NCBI RefSeq assembly: GCF_014650955.1
Contig: NZ_BMVY01000042.1
Coordinates: 1-64,000 of the forward strand
Length of the DNA: 64,000 nucleotides
DNA from: Streptomyces tauricus
Lineage (GTDB): Bacteria; Actinomycetota; Actinomycetes; Streptomycetales; Streptomycetaceae
Direction: 5' to 3'
This document shows, one piece after another, positions 34,443 through 43,046 of the stretch. Numbering within the stretch: the first letter of the stretch is position 1; each line of letters begins with the position of its first letter. The notes under the pieces were generated by a model that worked only from the letters and a program-made list of their open reading frames with translations, was not told the DNA's origin and did not search any database. The position numbers were made by a program, and so were the translations under genes.

Positions 34443-37400
34443 CCCCCTGCTCGTGCAGCGAACGCAACGACCGGAGCGACGAGGCCGAGTCGCCCCGCCG
34501 CAGCACCAGCACAACGGTGACGATCAGCGGCGCGACCACCAGGCCCGCCAGCAGGAACGCGACGCGGCCGAGGGGCAGTTCCACCAGTACCTCCGGGACC
34601 GGCCGGGTGGCCCGGGACGTCAGCACGATCAACGGGACGACCGCCCGGGTCAGTACCGCTCCCAGCGCCACCCCGACCACCAGGGCCAGCGCCACCAGTA
34701 CCCCCTGCTCGGCCGCGACCAGCCGGGCCAGTTGGCGGCGGGGCGCCCCCAGCGCGCGCAGCAGCGCGAACTCGGCGCCCCGCTCCCGCAGCGAGCCCGC
34801 CGTGCTCACCGCGAAGCCGACCGCGGCCAGCGCGGCGGCGACCACGGAGGCCGCGGCGAACGCCGCCTCGGGTCCCGCCCCGAACGGATCGTCCCGCAGG
34901 CGTTCCGCGATCTCGTCGCGCACGACGACCTGCGACGGTTCGACGTCGGGCCGTTCGCGCAACTGGGCCGCCACGCGCGCCGCGGCGCCCGGCTCGGTCC
35001 GCAGCCACCACTCGGTGGGCGCGACGCTCTCCCCGTACCGCTCCTCCAGGACCCGGTTCACGGAGCGCAGATCCACCAGCAGCGCCCCGCCGGAACTCCG
35101 TGTGGCGTCCGAGCCCTCCGTGGTCGGCAGCGCGCGGACGCTCTCCACGATCCGGACCGGTACGGCCGAGCCGCCGAAGGGGACGTCGAGCCGTTCTCCC
35201 TCGCGCGCGCCCGCGGCCTTCAGGAAGTCGTCGGTCGCGACCGCCTCGACCTCGGGTGCGGCGGGCCGTTCCGCCTGCAGCCGGATCGTCACCGACGAGG
35301 TCTCCCAGGGGGTCTCCCGGGGGATGTAACCGGTTCCGTAGGTCACGGTCAGCGGGCGCTCGGACTCCACGTCCGGGCCCGTCGGGGTGTTGCCCGCCTT
35401 GGGGTCCGCGGTGGTCTGGTTGTTATGGGACGTCACCAGCCAGGACGGGGGAGCCGTCAGCCGCCGCCGCGTCCCGTCGGACGTCGTGGCCGTCAACTGC
35501 TCGACGGACAGGCGGTGTTCCTCCGCGCGCCCGGTCGGCTGGGACATGTCCAGCTGCGCCCCGGTCAGCGAGAGCGGTTCGGCGGCCCGGTCGGACGGTG
35601 CCCGCTCGGCCTGCGCCAGCCGCACGGTGAGGCGGTGCGCCTTGCCGTCGGCGGGGAGTTCGCCGGCGGACATGCGGTACGGGGTGCCGTAGCGGTCCTC
35701 CAGCGTCAGGGTGACGTCCGCCGTCATCTTGGAGCGGTACGGAGCCGAGTCCGGGTCCGGGTCCGAGCCCGAGTCCGGGGGCTGCGCGCTCGCCCGGATG
35801 CGCAGTTCCAGTTCCAGCCGCGTGCTGTCCTTCGGCAGGGTCGCGCCCACCGAACCGGCCCGGCCGGGGCCGAGTCCGGCCAGCAGCCGCCCGGCGGGTT
35901 CGTCCGCCAGGTCCCCGCGCAGCAGCAACGCGTCGGCGTCCCCGCTCCCGGAACCGCCGTCTGAGCCGCCGTCGGAACCGCCGTCGGAGTGGTCACCGGA
36001 ACTGTCACGGGAACCCTCGCCGGAGTCCGCCCCGGCGCCCTCCGTGTCCAGTGCCAGCACCGCAGCCGTCCGGTTGCCGGACAGCGGCAGCGTCGTACGC
36101 ATGGCGGGGGCCGCCCCGCTCACGCCGTCCAGGTCCGCGTAGAGCCCGGCCCGGGACAAGCCGTCCTCGCCGCCCGCCAGGACCCGTACGGGCGCGCCGG
36201 CCAGGAAGTCCGCCTGGTCGTCCTGCGAGCGGTTCCACGACGCGCCCTGGCCGATCGCGAGCATGCCCATGGCGACGGCGAGGACCAGCAGCAGGACCGG
36301 TCCTGCGCCGCGCATCGGACGGCGGCTGAACTGCCAGCCCGCGAGAGCCGTCGGGAGCCCACGGCCACCCGCCGCGCGCCGCTCGGCGAGACGGGCCACG
36401 GGCGGCATGAGGCGCAGGGTGAGGACCGTCCCGGCCAGCAGGGCCAGCGCGGGGGCGGCGACCAGCAGGGGATCGATGCCGAGCGTGTCCGTGGGCGTCG
36501 CCGCCGACCGACCGGGGCCGGTGGAGGTGACGGCGCCGGAGGTCTGCCGGCTCAACCGCCAGTACGCGACGGCCGCGATGACCAGCAGGCCGATGTCGGC
36601 GCCCGCCCGTACCGGCGCCGGGAGCGAGCGGGCACGGCCGCCGCCCGCCGCGCCCTCCTCCCGCGCGGTCAGCGCGGGTACGGTCACCGCCAGCGCGCAT
36701 CCCAGGGCGACCGCGGCGGCCGTCGCCCACACCGCGCCGGCCGCCGCAGAGGTGTCCAGGCGCAGCCCGATCCGCGACAGCGCCCCCTGGCCTGCCAGCA
36801 GCCGCGTCAACGGCCCGGCGAGCAGGGGCGCGCAGACGGCGGCCGGCAGGGCGAGGAACGAGGCCTCCAGCGCGGCGAGCGCGGCCACGCGTCCGCGCGA
36901 GGCGCCACGCGCCCGCAACAGCCGTGTCTCACCTGCTCGTTCGACGCTCAGCAGCCGGGCCACGAGCAGCAGCGCGTAGCCGGCGAGCAGGGCGAGCTGG
37001 AGCGCGACGATCAGCAGCGTCGAGCGGGACACCAGCAACGACCGCTCCACCCGCTCCAGTTCCTCCGGCAGCGAGGTCGTGACGGCCGTGGTGCCGTGCA
37101 GCGCGGGCGACTTGAGCAGGGTGCGGGGCCCGGCGGTCGCCGCCTCCCGCAGGGCGCCGATCCGCCCGGTCGTCAGCGCGGAGAAGTCGGCGGACGCCAG
37201 CCAGGCGGTCGGCCCGGAGCTGACCAGCCGCCCGGATCCGCTGCCCGCGAGCACCGCCGGGTCCGCCAGCAGCGGCCCGTACGTCGTGAAGTCGACCTTG
37301 GTGACCCCGCGTCCGTGCAGGTCGTCCAGCTGCCAGTAGGGCGAGGTGACGCGCACGGGCCGGTAGAGGCCGGTCACCAGGACCCGTACCTTCGGGCCGT

Positions 37401-38088
37401 CGAACCGGTCGACGAGCGTCAGCCGCGTGCCCGGTTCGACCGCCAGCCGGCGGGCGGCGGTCTCGGGGAGGGCCACCTCGATCTCGCGGCCGTCGGCGAG
37501 GTCGCCCGGGGCCCGGGGCGTGCGTCCCTCGACCGTCCGCACCTGGGAGGGGTCAAGCGCCGCGAAGTGGGTGAGGTCCGGGTCCTTCGTGCGGGCGGCG
37601 GGCTCCTGGAGGGACCTCGGCAGGGCGTAGGGCCCCGACCGGGACAACGTCCGCAGGGTCACGGGCAGCCCGTCGAAGGTACGCCGGGCGCCGTCCCGTA
37701 CGGCCTGGTCGGCGGCCTCGCGCTCCTCGGCGGGGACATCGGCCTTGACGACCAGGGTCGTGGCGGCGGCGCTCTGGGTGTCCCCCTTGCCGGTCGTGCC
37801 GGTCTTACCGGCCTTACCGCTCTTACCGGTCGAGTCCGTCGCGTCGGCCGTGCCGGTCTTGCCGACCGTGTCCGTCGTACCCGCCGCGGTCGCCGCGGTC
37901 GCCGACGTGTCGAGCAGTGAGTGCCGCAGTGCCGCGTCGCCGATCGCGCCCGAGTACGCGGTCAGGGTCGCCAGGACGGCCGTCGTCAGCAGGACGGTGA
38001 GCAGCGCGGCGGCCAGCAGCAGACGATGCGCTCGCACACGCAGTAGGACGAACCCCGTCACCCGGCCCCCCGCCGTATCGCCGGACAC
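34435..38088 (-). CDS. Very large FtsX-family ABC permease (second of two)
   Basis: 1217 residues from GTG 38088. Predicted parts are an N-terminal helix (RLLLAAALLTVLLTTAVLAT), a large outer domain with Lys/Thr/Gly-rich (SGKAGKTGTTGKGDTQS) and Ser/Asp/Gly-rich (DGGSDGGSDGGSGSGDAD) linkers, and two FtsX-type helix blocks (GYALLLVARLLSVERAGE; ASVVAAALAAVGFAVSTAGS). The linkers are repetitive at the DNA level. The gene starts the operon with the shorter permease and the ATPase, so a heterodimeric exporter with one ATPase is likely. It is about 1.3 times the length of the partner permease. Confidence 0.85.
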   Translation of the reverse strand: MSGDTAGGRVTGFVLLRVRAHRLLLAAALLTVLLTTAVLATLTAYSGAIGDAALRHSLLDTSATAATAAGTTDTVGKTGTADATDSTGKSGKAGKTGTTGKGDTQSAAATTLVVKADVPAEEREAADQAVRDGARRTFDGLPVTLRTLSRSGPYALPRSLQEPAARTKDPDLTHFAALDPSQVRTVEGRTPRAPGDLADGREIEVALPETAARRLAVEPGTRLTLVDRFDGPKVRVLVTGLYRPVRVTSPYWQLDDLHGRGVTKVDFTTYGPLLADPAVLAGSGSGRLVSSGPTAWLASADFSALTTGRIGALREAATAGPRTLLKSPALHGTTAVTTSLPEELERVERSLLVSRSTLLIVALQLALLAGYALLLVARLLSVERAGETRLLRARGASRGRVAALAALEASFLALPAAVCAPLLAGPLTRLLAGQGALSRIGLRLDTSAAAGAVWATAAAVALGCALAVTVPALTAREEGAAGGGRARSLPAPVRAGADIGLLVIAAVAYWRLSRQTSGAVTSTGPGRSAATPTDTLGIDPLLVAAPALALLAGTVLTLRLMPPVARLAERRAAGGRGLPTALAGWQFSRRPMRGAGPVLLLVLAVAMGMLAIGQGASWNRSQDDQADFLAGAPVRVLAGGEDGLSRAGLYADLDGVSGAAPAMRTTLPLSGNRTAAVLALDTEGAGADSGEGSRDSSGDHSDGGSDGGSDGGSGSGDADALLLRGDLADEPAGRLLAGLGPGRAGSVGATLPKDSTRLELELRIRASAQPPDSGSDPDPDSAPYRSKMTADVTLTLEDRYGTPYRMSAGELPADGKAHRLTVRLAQAERAPSDRAAEPLSLTGAQLDMSQPTGRAEEHRLSVEQLTATTSDGTRRRLTAPPSWLVTSHNNQTTADPKAGNTPTGPDVESERPLTVTYGTGYIPRETPWETSSVTIRLQAERPAAPEVEAVATDDFLKAAGAREGERLDVPFGGSAVPVRIVESVRALPTTEGSDATRSSGGALLVDLRSVNRVLEERYGESVAPTEWWLRTEPGAAARVAAQLRERPDVEPSQVVVRDEIAERLRDDPFGAGPEAAFAAASVVAAALAAVGFAVSTAGSLRERGAEFALLRALGAPRRQLARLVAAEQGVLVALALVVGVALGAVLTRAVVPLIVLTSRATRPVPEVLVELPLGRVAFLLAGLVVAPLIVTVVLVLRRGDSASSLRSLRSLHEQGGE

Positions 38089-38263
38089 CCCGGATCTTCC
38101 GATGATGTTGTCAGAGGCGAGGGGACGCGGGTAAGCGCTTGAGTACCGGGTTTGACCGGATCGTGATCGGAATTCGGTGACGCGTGACCGGAATCCGCGC
38201 GTCAGTCGATTCTGTTCGCCGCACGGGGGATGCCGTCGGCCGCCCTTCGGCGGAGGGCGCCGT

Positions 38264-38677
38264 TCAGCCCTCGGTGTTCACCATCGAAGCCGCCGCGTAC
38301 GTCAGGTAGTTCCACAGCGTGTGCTCGTGCTCCTCGGAGAGGCCGAGCTCGTCGACGGCGACCCGCATGTGCTTCAGCCAGGCGTCGTGAGCCGCCCGGT
38401 CGACCGCGAAGGGCGCGTGCCGCATCCGCAGCCGGGGATGACCGCGGTTCTCGCTGTACGTGGTCGGACCGCCCCAGTACTGGATCAGGAACAGCGTGAA
38501 GCGCTCCTCGGCCGGGCCCAGGTCCTCCTCGGGATACATGGGCCGCAGCAGCGGGTCCTCGGCGACGCCCTCGTAGAACCGGTGCACCAGTCGCCGGAAG
38601 GTCTCCTCGCCGCCGACCTGCTCGTAGAAGGTCTGCTCCTGAAGCGTGCCGCGCCGAATCTCTTTCACACCGTCCAT
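38264..38677 (-). CDS. glbO: Group II truncated haemoglobin (GlbO/trHbO)
   Basis: 137 residues from ATG 38677 (GTG 38668 is a slightly shorter alternative). FYEGVAEDPLLRPMYPEEDL, QYWGGPTTYSENRGHPRLRM with the proximal His in RMRHAPF, and WLKHMRVAVDELGLSEEHEH match group II truncated haemoglobins, including the Tyr/Trp residues of the haem pocket. It is a small cytoplasmic haem protein for O2, NO or peroxide chemistry. It is divergent from the Pcm-like gene, with a 20-bp repeat cluster between them. A short stem-loop (38241-38259) lies after its stop. Confidence 0.88.
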   Translation of the reverse strand: MDGVKEIRRGTLQEQTFYEQVGGEETFRRLVHRFYEGVAEDPLLRPMYPEEDLGPAEERFTLFLIQYWGGPTTYSENRGHPRLRMRHAPFAVDRAAHDAWLKHMRVAVDELGLSEEHEHTLWNYLTYAAASMVNTEG

Positions 38678-38735
38678 GGTCTCAGACGGGCCGACCGAGG
38701 ACTCAAGGCTTAGGACCACTCGAACTGGAGGGGTT

Positions 38736-38810
38736 GGTTCCGAATCCAAGGGGCCGGTTCCGAATTGAAGAGGGCGGTTCCGAATCGAAGGGGCCGCTTC
38801 CGGATCGGGC
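38736..38810. repeat. 20-bp direct repeat array between glbO and pcm-like gene
   Basis: Copies at 38736-38755, 38756-38775 and 38776-38795 share ggttccgaat(c/t)(c/g)aagggg(c)c, with a truncated fourth copy at 38796-38810 (gcttccggatcgggc). They are perfectly phased at 20 bp, close to two helical turns, in a divergent promoter region. No reading frame crosses them with protein-like codon use. Confidence 0.85.
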
Positions 38811-38856
38811 CGCCCCGGCGCTCGCCTCCCGGCCCGTCCCGCAGCACAGTGGAGGT

Positions 38857-39858
38857 ATGAGCGCGTACGCGGTCGACCACGGGCTCGACGACCTCGCCGC
38901 CACGGCACGGGCGGCGCTGGTGCGCGAGATCGACGAGAGCGGCGCCTGGGACGCCGACCCGGTCTGGCGGGCCGCCTTCGAGAGCGTCCCCCGCCATCTC
39001 TTCGTGCCGTACTACTACGTGGCCGCCGGGGGCCCGCAGGGCGGTTACGAGCGCAGATGGGGCGAGGACCCCAGCCCGCGCCGACGCGAGGAGTGGGTGC
39101 GCGGGGCGTACGCGGACACCCCGCTGGCCACGCGCCTGCGCGACGGCGAGCTGCTGTCGTCCAGCAGCCAGCCCTCCCTGATGGCGAAGATGCTGGCCGA
39201 ACTGGAGGTACGGGACGGGGACGCGGTCCTGGAGATCGGCGCGGGCACCGGCTACAACGCGGCGCTGCTCTCGTACCGGCTGGGCGACGAGCTGGTCACC
39301 ACGGTCGACCTGGACCCGGAGATCACGGAGTCCGCCCGGCGGCATCTGGCCGCCGCGGGCCACCACCCGGCCGTCGTCACCGGTGACGGGGCGCGCGGCT
39401 GCCCCGACCGGGCCCCCTTCGACCGTGTCGTCGCCACCTGCGCGCTGAACGCGGTCCCGCGCTCCTGGCTCGCCCAGTGCCGCCCCGGCGCCCGGATCAT
39501 CGCGCCGTTCGCCACGGGTCTGATCGCCCTGCGGGTACGGGACGCCGGGCACGCCGAGGGCCGCTTCCTGCACACGTCCGCGTACTTCGTGCCCCTGCGC
39601 GGCGGCACCCGGACCGAGCGCGAGGCCGCGGACGTCCGCCTCGCCGGCCTGCCGTCCCGGGCCAGGGGGCACGAGCTGTTCCGCTTCCTGCTGACCCTGA
39701 CGGCGGACGGCCTCACCTCGGACCAGGCGCACGCGCTGTGGGAGGACGAGGCCTGGCCGGCGCGCGAGCGGTACGGCATCACGGTCGCCGGCGACCGCGC
39801 GTGGGCGTGGCTGGACGACCCCGAGGGGCCGTACACCTGGCCGCTGCCCGGTACCTGA
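38857..39858 (+). CDS. Protein-L-isoaspartate O-methyltransferase-like SAM methyltransferase
   Basis: 333 residues from ATG 38857 (GGAGG 6 bp upstream). FESVPRHLFVPYYYVAAGG opens the Pcm-like fold; SSSSQPSLMAKMLAELEV resembles the isoaspartate-contact SSS loop; VLEIGAGTGYNAALLSYR is the SAM site (motif I) and VTTVDLDPEI the acidic motif II. A C-terminal extension of about 100 residues with RTEREAADVRLAGLPSRARG is longer than the usual 210-residue Pcm. Repair of isoaspartyl residues is the family role; peptide-modifying relatives exist in natural-product loci, but no precursor gene is nearby. Confidence 0.8.
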   Translation: MSAYAVDHGLDDLAATARAALVREIDESGAWDADPVWRAAFESVPRHLFVPYYYVAAGGPQGGYERRWGEDPSPRRREEWVRGAYADTPLATRLRDGELLSSSSQPSLMAKMLAELEVRDGDAVLEIGAGTGYNAALLSYRLGDELVTTVDLDPEITESARRHLAAAGHHPAVVTGDGARGCPDRAPFDRVVATCALNAVPRSWLAQCRPGARIIAPFATGLIALRVRDAGHAEGRFLHTSAYFVPLRGGTRTEREAADVRLAGLPSRARGHELFRFLLTLTADGLTSDQAHALWEDEAWPARERYGITVAGDRAWAWLDDPEGPYTWPLPGT

Positions 39859-39906
39859 CGACTGGCGTCGGATGCCGGATGCCTGGCGCCAGGCACCGGA
39901 TGCGCG

Positions 39907-39934
39907 GTGCCGGGTGCCGGGTGCCGGGTGCCGG
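39907..39934. repeat. Four tandem 7-bp units (gtgccgg)
   Basis: Four perfect copies lie in the 91-bp gap between the convergent methyltransferase and FHA genes. A looser set of related ggatgcc motifs precedes them. Seven bases is not a multiple of three, so this is not a hidden coding repeat. Confidence 0.8.
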
Positions 39935-39949
39935 GTGTCTGCGGGAGTG

Positions 39950-41443
39950 TCAGCCCCGGCGGATCGTGATCGTCGTCCAGGCGCCCACGTGCACCCGGTC
40001 GCCGTCCTGGAGCGGGACGGGGACGAACGGCTGGATGGGGTCCTCGGCACCGTTGACCGTGGTGCCGTTGGTGGAGTTCTGGTCGACGACCGCCCAGCTG
40101 CTGTCCGGCTGCTGCACGAGCACCGCGTGCTGGTGCGAGACGCCCGGGTCCTCCGGCGGCACCGACAGATCGATGTCCGGGGTGTCGCCCGTGGAGTGGC
40201 GGCGACGGCCGATCGTGATCTGGTTGCCGCTGAGCGGACGCTGCTGTTCCGGCGAGTACGCGGGCAGGTTCAGCCCCGCGGCCTCCGGTCCCGAGCGCTG
40301 CATCATCGCCATGAAGTACTCACGGTCGGGCCCGATGGTGATGCTCCACGACAACGACTGCTGCGGCTGTTGGGGCTGCTGGTACCCGGCGGGCGCCTGC
40401 GTCGAGCCGGGCTGCGGGTAGCCGTAGCCGCCGCCGGGTCCGGCCGGGCCACCGGGTGCGGGCGGGCCACCGGGGCTGCCGGGCGACGGCGGTGAGATCA
40501 CCCAGTCGTCCGCGCCGCCCCCGAAGGACGGACCGCCAGGCGCCTGCGGACGCCCGGTCTCCTGCGGATACGTGGTGTCCTGCTGATACGCGGGAGGACC
40601 GGACTGACCCGACTGGCCCGGAGAACCGGGGGGACCGGACTGTCCGGGCTGCTGGAACCCCTGGGGAGCACCGGGACCGCCCTGGCCGCCAGGACCGTTC
40701 GGACCACCGAGTCCATTCGGACCGCCGGGGCCACCGGGGCCGTTGGGGCCGCTCGGACCCCCGTACCCGCCCTGGCCGCCGGGCCCGCCGGGACCGGACG
40801 AAGGTCCACCGGGACCGCCGTACCCGCCAGGGCCACCGGGGCCTCCGGGGCTGGTGCCGCCGGGACCCGGCGGTGGCGGTACCGGTCGTGACGGATCACC
40901 CGGGAAGCCCGAGGGGTCCTCGCCGTAGGGCGGGATCGGCTCCGCGGGCCGGTTCATCTGCGAGGGCCGGGAGCCCTGGTAGTCGAAGCCGCCGTGGGTC
41001 GGGCCGGACTGCCCGGGAGGCGGCTGCTGGAAGCGGAGCGCCGGGTTCGGCCCGCCGGGAGCCCCACCCGGGCCACCGGGACCAGGCCCACCGGGGCCGC
41101 CGGGACCGCCGGAACCCGTGGGACGCGGCGCGGCCGGGGTGTACGAGGTCGCGGTGTTCGTCAGGAAGTTCCACCGGCACTCCTCGCAGAACGGCGCCCC
41201 GCCCTCGCGCGGGGTACGGCACTGAGGGCACAGCTCCGGCTCGGGCGCCGGGTCGGGCACCGCGGACAGGTGCGGACGGCCGCCCTGACCGGGCGGCGGC
41301 TGCGCACCGGGCGGCGGATAGCCGTAACCGGCCGCCGGGGGCGGCGGCGGAGGTGGCGGGGGCACGGCACCGGCCATGCGGTGACCGCAGACCTCGCACC
41401 AGTCGTCGGAACCCGACTGGTGTCCGTTCGGGCAGGTCGGCAT
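39950..41443 (-). CDS. FHA-domain protein with two zinc ribbons and Gly/Pro-rich linker
   Basis: 497 residues from ATG 41443. Two small CxxC...CxxC ribbons (CPNGHQSGSDDWCEVCG at the N-terminus; LCPQCR...FCEEC near 75-95) are joined by a Pro tract (GAVPPPPPPPPP). A roughly 250-residue collagen-like Gly-Pro-rich linker follows, and a C-terminal FHA domain: QITIGRRRHSTGDTPDIDLS, GVSHQHAVL and QNSTNGTTVNG are its phosphopeptide-binding loop motifs. FHA domains bind phospho-Thr, so this is a natural reader for the kinase and phosphatase genes upstream. A role parallel to mycobacterial GarA is attractive, but the N-terminal phospho-motif of GarA was not seen. Confidence 0.85.
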   Translation of the reverse strand: MPTCPNGHQSGSDDWCEVCGHRMAGAVPPPPPPPPPAAGYGYPPPGAQPPPGQGGRPHLSAVPDPAPEPELCPQCRTPREGGAPFCEECRWNFLTNTATSYTPAAPRPTGSGGPGGPGGPGPGGPGGAPGGPNPALRFQQPPPGQSGPTHGGFDYQGSRPSQMNRPAEPIPPYGEDPSGFPGDPSRPVPPPPGPGGTSPGGPGGPGGYGGPGGPSSGPGGPGGQGGYGGPSGPNGPGGPGGPNGLGGPNGPGGQGGPGAPQGFQQPGQSGPPGSPGQSGQSGPPAYQQDTTYPQETGRPQAPGGPSFGGGADDWVISPPSPGSPGGPPAPGGPAGPGGGYGYPQPGSTQAPAGYQQPQQPQQSLSWSITIGPDREYFMAMMQRSGPEAAGLNLPAYSPEQQRPLSGNQITIGRRRHSTGDTPDIDLSVPPEDPGVSHQHAVLVQQPDSSWAVVDQNSTNGTTVNGAEDPIQPFVPVPLQDGDRVHVGAWTTITIRRG

Positions 41444-41546
41444 GTCGGCGCTTCCCCCTCTCCTGAGCGGCCCACCGGGGACCGTGAGTTGTGCAAAACC
41501 GCGTGCGTGATGCTCGCGTACCGCTACGTAGTGTGTGCGTACTGCT

Positions 41547-42893
41547 CTACTTCTTTACACGAACAGTCTTTGTGGACCGTGTTTCGAGAGTCATCTCGTC
41601 GGCCTCCGCGACCTTCGCCTTCAATCGCACAGTACCCGCCGCGGCATCGACCACGTCCACCACCTTCGCAAGCAGTTTCGCCGTATCCGCGTTTCCGGAG
41701 GCACTGGCGAGCTGAACCGCGCGGCCCAGTTTGGCCGTTGCCCCGTCGGCATCTCCCGCTTTGCGTGCATCCAGGCCCTGTTGGATGACTTGCGCCAGTT
41801 CCGCCTGCCCCGTGTAGTGCGCGACCTGCGGATTGATCGACGTGGACGCCGTCATGTCGTCGGTCCACACGGCCCGTACGAGACCCTGCGCGCCCAGTGC
41901 CTGGGCGGTGCCGTCGCCCTGCGGGATCACCAGGGAGACCCGGGCGGCGAGCATCTCCTGCCCGATGCCGGCCTCGGGCACCTCCACGCACACGTGGTAG
42001 TCGCGGGACTCGTCACCCCAGGAGCCCGTGGGGTAGTCCCCGGCGCGCGGGCCCGCCTCGGTACGGCGGTCGGTCAGCGGCTCGACCGTCGGCGCGACCT
42101 GCTTGACGAACTTGATGGAGGTGTCGACCGGGGTCCACAGCCGCAGCGCGACGTCCGCGACCTCCTTGCCCATGGCCGTCTCCATCATCTGCGTGAAGTC
42201 GGCGGACAGGCCCGCCGGATCGGCCACGATGTCGGCGGTGCCGAGCAGCGCGGACGCGATGGCGGTGACTTCTTTCACTTCCCAGTCCGTGCCGACACCC
42301 CGGGCGTCGGCGGTGAAGCGGCCCGCGGAGGCGTCCAGGGCGGCCTTCAGGTCCTCGGGCGACTCGTGTTCGTTGCGGCCGTCGGTCAGCACGATGCCGT
42401 GCCGGATGGTGACGTCCACCGAGGACAGCAGCCGGTCGGCCAGCTTCAGCCAGGTGCCGATCGCGGTGCCGCCGCCCGCGCTGAGCTTGCGCAGCGACTG
42501 CTTCGCCTGCTCACGGGTCCGCGCGTCGGCCATGGCCAGTTCACCGTTGCCCGGGTAGACCTCCTTGGCCACATGCGTCCCGCCGATCACCGCGAAGTGC
42601 ACGCCGTCCCGCAGGGCGTCGATCGCGGCGGCCGTCGCGTCCCTGGCGCCACGCATCTTCGTCGGCGGGTAGTCCATGGACCCGGAACAGTCGACCATGA
42701 TCGCCACGGCCGCGTCCGGGCTCTGCCCCGGTGTGTACAGATGGGGTGCCGCGACGGCACTCCCGACCGTGCCGCCGCCGGTGGAGGTCACCGTCACGAT
42801 CGCGTTGACCTCGCGACCGCCCTCCGGCAGGTACTCGTTCTGGTAGACCTCCACCGAGAACTGCGGCACGTTCGACTTCGAGAAATTGGCCAT
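41547..42893 (-). CDS. VWA-domain protein of the PknG-type cassette
   Basis: 448 residues from ATG 42893, with a GGGGGAG ribosome site; the longer frame to 42923 is unsupported. MVDCSGSMDYPPTKMRGARD carries the DxSxS MIDAS motif, with the Thr and Asp of the metal site later (SAGGGTAIGTWLK, LTDGRNEHES). A second beta-rich half (about 215-430) includes DESRDYHVCVEVPEAGIG. It has no signal peptide and would be cytoplasmic. VWA proteins often couple to kinases or ATPases as scaffolds; here it lies between the PP2C phosphatase and the FHA protein, suggesting an effector or scaffold of the same pathway. Confidence 0.82.
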   Translation of the reverse strand: MANFSKSNVPQFSVEVYQNEYLPEGGREVNAIVTVTSTGGGTVGSAVAAPHLYTPGQSPDAAVAIMVDCSGSMDYPPTKMRGARDATAAAIDALRDGVHFAVIGGTHVAKEVYPGNGELAMADARTREQAKQSLRKLSAGGGTAIGTWLKLADRLLSSVDVTIRHGIVLTDGRNEHESPEDLKAALDASAGRFTADARGVGTDWEVKEVTAIASALLGTADIVADPAGLSADFTQMMETAMGKEVADVALRLWTPVDTSIKFVKQVAPTVEPLTDRRTEAGPRAGDYPTGSWGDESRDYHVCVEVPEAGIGQEMLAARVSLVIPQGDGTAQALGAQGLVRAVWTDDMTASTSINPQVAHYTGQAELAQVIQQGLDARKAGDADGATAKLGRAVQLASASGNADTAKLLAKVVDVVDAAAGTVRLKAKVAEADEMTLETRSTKTVRVKK

Positions 42894-43046
42894 GCGTTCT
42901 CTGCTCCCCCTCAGGACTCCCACAGGTCGTGGGTGATGTCGGTAGGAGGGCCGGTCCCCTCCGGCCCCGGCCGGGCCGAGGCCCTCGCCGTCCCTGTCGT
43001 CCCTACCGTCACTGCCGTCTCTACCGTTTCGTACCGCTTGGGCCTC

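Noticed and set aside
38857..39858. Pcm-like gene as part of a ribosomal peptide (lanthipeptide/graspetide) cluster
   Set aside because: No precursor peptide, cyclase or ATP-grasp gene is adjacent; the neighbours are glbO and the FHA gene.
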